DNA from: Cryptomeria japonica
Lineage: Eukaryota > Streptophyta > Pinopsida > Cupressales > Cupressaceae
Length of the DNA stretch: 64,000 nt
Assembly: GCF_030272615.1 (NCBI RefSeq)
Contig: NC_081415.1
Coordinates: 231,947,303 to 232,011,302, forward strand
Direction: 5' to 3'
In this document: in pieces, positions 57,387 through 64,000 of the stretch
Position numbering within the stretch: position 1 is the stretch's first letter
Layout: each line of letters begins with the position of its first letter
Program-made: the position numbers and the translations under genes
The notes under the pieces: model-generated
Seen by the model: the letters and a program-made list of their open reading frames with translations, nothing else
Told to the model about the DNA's origin: nothing
The model's database searches: none

Positions 57387-58981
57387 TGATAACTCAAAGA
57401 TGAACGAATAGTACCAAACCAGTATTGAGAGGGGGGGGTGAATCAGTATAGACAAAAGTACAGTCCAAGACCGGTTTGGCAACAAATACTCCAAATGACT
57501 GGAAAACAGTGATATTGGTTGAAACAAAGTGCAACCGGTAAGACCCAGAACAACTAAAACAATCATAAATCGGTTACTCACTAAGCTTTCCTCTTATCTC
57601 AATACCACAACACCATTACACCCTCATGCATGAATAGGTAAACTATCATCAGATCTTCACAATAGTTAGTTCAATATGTTTTATAGATAGGCATAAAACA
57701 CAAAACCATCATATGCTCAACAGGTAATAACAAAGCGTCACAAGATAAAAGCATCTCACATGACACACATATTTTTCATGTGGAAACCCAACTGGGAAAA
57801 ACCACGGTGGGGATGAATACCCACAAGCTGCTTTTTGAACTCTTTAGAAGTCCGCTCTCTTAGGAGCCTTGTCTGGTTAAAGACATTACAATAGGTTCTG
57901 CTAGGAATCGATCCTGTCAGGGATCACCCGGTTAGGGTTACCTTGTTAGAGGATTTGAAGAACTCAATAGCTAAAGGATCTCTAGAGCTCTATAGCTTCT
58001 CAGAACTTAATAACTTCAAGTTACCTTGTTAATGGATTTGTATCAAGCCAGTTAAGGCTACCTTGTTAAGGGATTTCACAACTGTTGAAGTGGTTAAAGA
58101 TCAATAGGAATTACAATGATCTGGCAACAACACTCAATGCTGATGCAGATCCGTTTCGGCTCTTCTTCACCTTCTGCACATTCACTTTGCAGATATCTCT
58201 TATCTCCTTTGGTCTGGCAAGAATCACATATCACTTCCCTTGGATACATGCATACAACTTTTGCCAACAACATTAGAAAGAAACACAACATCGACCTTAT
58301 AGGAAACAGATAGGTCGGTAAGAAATACCCTAACCCTAAACCTGTTAGGTTAAGCAATTCAAATGGTTCAATCCTGACCGTTGAATCATACTGCATTAAA
58401 TGCAACACTTTTGAATCGATCTCAAGACATTCTCCATCGTCCATTATCCACTGATTTCATGGCGTCTGATAACCCATCACGCGTTATCACCGTTTGACAA
58501 ACTTCACGCATTCCCAAGGTAGATAGGGATAGTCATCTTCATGCAAGATTCTTCATGCACATAGGGCTTACGTGGCAACATGATATGTTCTCCGTTATAC
58601 TGCTAAGTCAGCACACAGAGATCACTGATTGAGTCACATAGGCTTGAGGTACTCCAACTGAAAATCCTGAAGTGGAAACTACCTACCAACCGTTAGTCAT
58701 ACAATGCTTCCATGTGCTGATTCCCATAACTACATGCAAGTTCATCTTGACATGCCGGTTCATCTTGAAAAAATATACCGCTTCACTTCTGCATATATAC
58801 CGGTTCATACATATGTCGGTTCTCTCTTGTCACATATCACATGTGCCAGTTCACATCCATACATATACTGATTCTCTCTTCTCACATATCACATGTGCCG
58901 GTTCACATCATGTCACATATTGACATCAATGACAACATACAATATCATTATGTCTTCATACCGGTTCACATAATGCCAACA
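57387..58981 (-). repeat. 5' LTR of element F
   Basis: 1595 bp. It matches 51393-53024 but lacks about 40 bases near 57930. It carries the same 52-bp tandem repeat and ACCGGTT words at 58740-58970. Confidence 0.95.
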
Positions 58982-59580
58982 CACTGAAAAAGTTTTATAA
59001 CACGAAGAACATCACCGGACCCATAAGATCCTCAATAACATGCACAATGATCAATGCGGACCAGCAAAACAAATAGGACACGAATAGGAAACACCATAAA
59101 GCACGTTAGAACCATCTGCAATAGTTGCACCAACACCACATTCAAATCTTCATCGATCATTACGCTAATACTCAAGAACACTCAACAACAACAACTGGGA
59201 CTAGAAAGATAACTTGCAGAGCACCAAATCATGAACCATCTGAATTAAAGATACACATGAACATCCCAAAAACTCTCCCAAATATACAACTCAAGATATA
59301 ATCATTCTGGTGAACAACAGATCAAATACTGCAATATTGAACACTGAAAAACCAATCCTCATATCAAAATCCATAACTCGATCAAATCACCACGTAGCAT
59401 CATGAAACCAACAATGAATCAACTAGAGATACTCCATTACTGAAATCACAATCCACACCAGGACATCTACAACATACCAACTAAAACAACCAAACCAACT
59501 CTCTGCAATATTGGAACACAAGAATATGTTGACATGAATGACAACAACATATCCTAGCAGCAACAATATCCAACACTATA

Positions 59581-62500
59581 TGTATGATGGATCTATATTT
59601 GATGGTTTATATGTGCTCATTATTCATGACTGATCATATTGCTTATGGGATTTTGATGATATTTTTATTATGCTAACCCTATTCTATGATTATGATGATT
59701 GATTTGATGCTATGGTGAATGTGATTGTCTTTTAGTGTATTCGTGATTAGAGATGATGACATACCACTTATTGCGAGCATGATATGATGTTGTGATTCTC
59801 TATCACTTGTTTGATAATTTATGATGTATATGTATCGTATATATGTTGTATTGTGTTTAGTGGTGATTATAGATTTGTAGGTACCAGACATCGACTCCAC
59901 GTGGTCTCACAAGCCTGAGTGTGTCTTTATCCCAATGGCAAGTTGTTGGAGATGGCATGTGTTTCCCTCTTACACTCTAGGCTTAAGTTGTTCACCTTGT
60001 TAGTTGTGTTGTGGTGCAAGTTGGCGGTTAGAGTCTTATGTCGATGTTCGACCTTATGTTGGGTTGCCTTGTGGTGTTGTGAGTATGTGATTAATATTTA
60101 ATTAGCATTTGATTAATATAGTATTAATACTATAGTTGGTTTATGTGATAGTTTGATTATTTGATTATTTGGATGATTATTGAATATTTATTGTAGTGGC
60201 TTGATTAATGATTAATTGAGCTTGAGTTATTTAATTAATTGATTCTTTATTATTTATTTATTGTTTAATTATGATTTATTATTTATTTGATTCTATTTAA
60301 TTATTGTTATATAATTAATGTGGATTTTATTTAAATAGTTTCATTTGATTTATTATTAATTTACTAATGATTTTATTATTGTTATTAAATATATATTAAT
60401 CTTTGTTATTATATGGTTATTGGATATATTATATAACCTACCTACCCTTTTACCTTATTGGTTGAATTGTGAGAGATAAGTAAATAATACTATAAGATAT
60501 TACTTACCTCTAAATCAAGTATGGTAGGTATAATATATATTTTAGTAGAATATTTTGATTGGTCGGTGCATTCTTATAGTTTTTGTTTAATTTTTTTATT
60601 TAATGGATTATTCTGTGCATTATCAAGGTTGGCAAATTTTGGATTGAGGATTTTGGTTTCTTGGTTGATTGATCTTTGATTTGGATTCTTGGAGATTTGG
60701 ATTGGTTTATTGCGCTTCTTCGATTGCCTTGGCCATTGCTTCAATATCTCCAAGTTGGAGCTGAGCTTTTATTCTAGGGATTTTGATTTGCAAAATGGAA
60801 TTGTCTTCTCTATGTTTTCTCAAAGAATTACTTCAATGTGATTGTGTTAAGGATTGTTTTGGGAAAGGTTTCAATGTTTTAGTTGGTAGTTACAATTTGG
60901 GAAAATTATTTTATGTATATAGGTTTATATGTGATCCGGAAAAATGGATGTTGTCAGGAATATCTCTGCTGCACAATCCTTTATGAATCTTCCCTTCTTT
61001 TTGGTCTTGATAACTTTTAGAATGCCTTTGCATTGTTGTTTTATTCCTCCATTGTGTTCTTTTATATCTTGTTTTGTTGTTGTGTGAATTTGGAGCCTTT
61101 TTGAGTATGTTTTGTGTATGAGGTGTAGGGATATGATGCCAAATATTTTATGATTGACTTGATTTCTTATTTTCTATGTTTTCTTGGCTCTATTTTGTCC
61201 TCCTGTACCTTTTGGGAGCTTCACCTATTCATTTTGAGAGTCTATGTTCAAAATTGGGCATTTCCGTCACCTATTTCCTTTGTTTTTATTCATTTTCTCT
61301 CTTTGAATCCAAAATGCTAAAGGAAGACCCCAAAACTCTATAGGATGTCATGGTTACGCTAGTAATATGGCTCCCAGATGTGCTAAATTGGGTTTTTATT
61401 GTGTTGTTTTGTCCTGAGTTGTTAGATTTGTCAGCCAGGTCTTGTGAAGTCACTTTTCTGAATTTTGTGGTTTTACCAGAGGCTTTGTGTGAATGTTTTG
61501 GATTCTCAGTGAGGTCATTTGATGTTGTATGATCATTTCATAGTTGATTTTGGCTCTAGTTATATGTTCTGTTGCTTAACCATTAAGACTTGTGCATAAA
61601 TGTTGATTTAGCTCCAACGTGATAGATGTGCTTCGTTGTTGAGGACTTGATGTTATTTGTGGATTCTTTTCATGTTGAGCCTTCATGATGTTGTTGTGAT
61701 TTATTTTTTACCCTAATTTATTGGTCCATGGTTGGGAGAGTGGGCTCTTGCATGTGTAGGACCGAGGTGATGAGCGATAGGCTTCTAAGAGGTTCCTAGA
61801 GAGGATGCTTAGGGTCTAGACTTGTCATGGAACCACATGAAGAGTTTATGTTTAATTGCAAGTGATAACCATAATAGTTTATTAGTGGGTTTGGGTAAAT
61901 ATAAATTCACTTAATCAAGATAATGAATAGTTTTGGGTCCCAATGCTTAGTCCTCGAGAGGATGTTTAAGGATAAGCTTGGGAAGACCGTTGGAGCGGTA
62001 AGCCAAACTCCCTTGATTGCTCATAGGTTGAGATGGCTCCACATGTCTATCAAGGTGTGGAATGGCCCCTTATTTGTGAGGATAGCATGTGATGACACTC
62101 TTCACTACATGTGTGCATTATCCTTATGCCTACATTGTTGATTATGCCTCTAGGAGTTTATTGATTTATGATTAGCCTTGTGATGTGTTTTGATTCATTG
62201 TTCTTGGTTGTTACCTTGTGGTTGTCATGTTGAGTCCCTTGGTTGTTAGGCGTTAGCCTAGGAAATGAGTGTGAGTTGGAACCCCATGTCATCTCCTAGC
62301 ACAGGGGGTGGTTCCTATTTGGTTCCACATGGTTAGGTGGTTTGATGCCTTCTTCCATTGGGATGTTCTTCTTTGGATGGTAGCGTGCGTGGATATGGAT
62401 TCTATGAATATCCATTATGCGGATGGTTGTGTAACTTATTTCTATGTATTGAAATAGTATAATGTACCATGATGACATTGTAAATGTAAAAGAGACTATG

Positions 62501-63313
62501 TACTTGTACCATGTATTCTTATGTAACGGGACATGATGATGTAGTAGTTGTGAATATGATCTTGTAATGGAATAAGATGTTGTATTCATTGTATGGTTCA
62601 TGATGTAAGAATGTTCATTGGGTAGAAATAGATTGAGATCTATATTGGAATCATGTATATTGTATCATAAAAAATATGTAATTGTAAATATGATTATGTG
62701 AACACGTGCATTAGAACTTGTAGTAGGTTGAGATCATGTTGAGGTGTGAGGATTTATGTTTGTTATAGCTAGATATTCATTATGTATGTAATTCTATATT
62801 GGAAAGGCAAGTAAATGAATGAGTATTGTTATTAGATTATCCTATGTGCATCTATGATCATGGTGAAAGTGTTAAATGAATATGCTGGTATTAGGAAGTG
62901 TGTTCTTAATGGGTATATTTAGAATGTGGATAAGAATGAATAGTTTGTAGGTCATATGTTTTCTCTTAATGGAAAAGAACTAGATGTTCTTTAGGTAATA
63001 TTTATGTGAAAATAAGATGATAGATGGTTAAAAGGGATTAGGAACATTTGATTGGTGCTTTAAAATGAACTTAAGCAGTTAATGCGAATAGGTTAGGTTA
63101 TGCATTGATAGTTAATAAATCTTATAAGAAATATAGTGATTAATTGGGAAATAAATGTTAATGGTATCATGGTATATGGATGCATTTATGTGTTAATGTT
63201 AGTTAAGTAATGACGTTTAGATACCCTAGGGAATTGATAGACGTGTAATGTTATTTCGATTGCGTACTGTGTTGTTGAGGATATGATTATGTTTAGATTG
63301 TTTATGCATTCAT
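59581..63313 (+). other. Right part of element L, no gene
   Basis: No coding frame above chance length. 60080-60420 is very AT-rich (TTATTATTT/ATTAAT runs). The rest shows features like LTR1/LTR2 (GT-rich, repeated ATG-rich segments) but not the 53-nt two-hairpin segment. Confidence 0.45.
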
Positions 63314-64000
63314 TGTTGGCATTCTACACTCAATGAGAATGGTCAATGTTGTCATTGATGGCAGCCAACCAATAACAAGTTGTATAGGTTCACTGACAAG
63401 CACATTTACTGGCACCGGTGGGCACAACAAAGGTTACTCATTGACATCCAGATTACACAAGCAATGAAGTATACCGGAATCCAGGCGACATGAGACAAGT
63501 TTTGTTTATGTAAATTATATTGTAATGTAATTAATTATTTGTAAGCCGAAATGATGTATTGTAAAGACTCATATATGTATGAGATCTTATAAGTCATTTT
63601 TAAAAGGATCATAGAGAGGAAATTATGTAATGGTAGTATGTAGAAGATAGCGAAAAGATTTTGAAACAAGGCATATAGATTATGTAAGTGAATATCATTC
63701 ACCGACAGGTTTTTGGTTAAGGTTTCTGATAGAGCTTAAACTAGTGCTGAATCAAGCATTGTAGATGCTATTTTGAGCAGTACATTGTATTAAATTTAAT
63801 TATCCATTTTGTAGTCAGTGAGACTCTTCTATTGAGCAGTGAGCTCTAGGCTATTGGCCTTCCTGCATGTGTAGGCCCATATTGTAAGTAATATTTATTC
63901 ATATTGGCCAGTGAGTAAATATTGTGGGTCACAAATCCCATTGAGGTTTTTCCCTTACCGGGTTTCCTTGCCAAAATATCTTATGTTATGGTGTGCATTT
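63314..64000 (+). repeat. Partial Copia LTR J (runs off right edge)
   Basis: Begins TGTTGGCATTCTACAC. It resembles the LTR of D in its second half ('cagtgagactctt', 'gccttcctgcatgtg', then 'gaggtttttcccttaccgggtttcc' at about 63943-63967, the shared hairpin segment). Its end and any internal region are outside the window. Confidence 0.75.

Larger units (their letters stand above)
51393..58981 (-). mobile_element. Copia LTR retrotransposon F
   Basis: LTRs 51393-53024 (3') and 57387-58981 (5'), target duplication CACCG (51388-51392) / CACTG (58982-58986), inside solo LTR K. PBS, gag-PR-INT-RT-RH and PPT are all present in order. The LTRs are closely similar apart from a deletion of about 40 bases in the 5' LTR. 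Same lineage as A. A few frameshifts and stops in pol make it defective, though it is fairly recent. Confidence 0.96.
50645..59575 (-). mobile_element. Solo Copia LTR K (split by F)
   Basis: Begins TGTTGGCAACAATAATG, ends ATATCCAACA, with the perfect target duplication CTATA at 50640-50644 and 59576-59580. 50645-51392 plus 58982-59575 gives about 1.34 kb, the same size and layout as the LTR of G (1337 bp). No internal region, so a solo LTR. Orientation by comparison with G. Confidence 0.9.
50481..63313 (+). mobile_element. Long LTR-like element L (split by K and J)
   Basis: Copy 2 of the repeat stops at 50480 and new sequence begins TGTAGTGTCTTGCAG, like the TGTAGTACCC start of LTR2. It continues past K at 59581. 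The block 'agatttgtaggtaccagacatcg' (59870-59892) recalls 'agatttgcaggtacaacatcg' of LTR1 (7602-7624). About 3.9 kb is visible without insertions, no coding. The right end is not seen; J starts at 63314. Probably a third, more distant gypsy-type long LTR. Confidence 0.5.

Noticed and set aside
1-64000. CRISPR array, tRNA, rRNA or bacterial operon features
   Set aside because: No regularly spaced repeats or RNA gene signatures; the content is plant retroelements.

Overview
This window looks like intergenic plant nuclear DNA, made of nested retrotransposons. The evidence is AT-rich sequence, several Ty1/copia families with initiator-Met tRNA primer sites, Ty3/gypsy pieces with very long LTRs, and plant-type LINE ORF1 fragments (DUF4283 plus a zinc-knuckle remnant). 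The large, old and mostly decayed load fits a big-genome seed plant, perhaps a gymnosperm; that is a guess from style, not proof. I found no intact host gene, tRNA, rRNA or CRISPR array. Labels A to L below are mine.

Layout, left to right. 1-14098: Copia element G (minus strand, runs off the left edge), with its gag split by Copia element A (320-12374, plus, TSD ACAAG). The 3' LTR of A is itself split by a 4.7-kb solo LTR of gypsy type (LTR1, 7341-12088, TSD TGATT). 14099-about 17600: an old minus-strand gypsy (I) with RNase H upstream of reverse transcriptase, its RT split by solo Copia LTR H. 17600-19944: nothing recognised. 19945-32755: first copy of a repeat that contains a LINE ORF1-only element and is split by Copia D (22191-32674, TSD GTAGG). 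D is split by a second gypsy-type solo LTR (LTR2, 26143-30303, TSD AAGCT). 32756-40299: mostly nothing recognised. 40300-50480: second copy of the same repeat, split by a 5'-truncated LINE (minus), which is split by a young, nearly intact Copia E (40958-47919, TSD ACTAT). 50481-63313: a long LTR-like element L, split by solo LTR K (50645-59575, TSD CTATA), which is split by Copia F (51393-58981, minus). 63314-64000: the start of another Copia LTR (J).

The relative ages can be read from the nesting. E is youngest by its LTRs (4 differences in 490 bp by eye) and keeps an open 1258-codon frame, with only two in-frame TAG codons in the upstream gag part. A, D, G and I are clearly dead. F is dead but fairly recent.

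The most interesting signals are: (1) a 39-codon piece that reads as exon 1 of a CPYC-type glutaredoxin, ending at a splice donor, inside LTR1; (2) a 53-nt segment shared by LTR1 and LTR2 that folds as two adjacent hairpins, with stems kept while one loop differs; (3) a U5 hairpin shared by several otherwise different Copia LTR families; (4) ORF1-only LINE copies resembling the half-LINE idea; and (5) a 233-bp tandem duplication in E that gives it a second primer-binding site.
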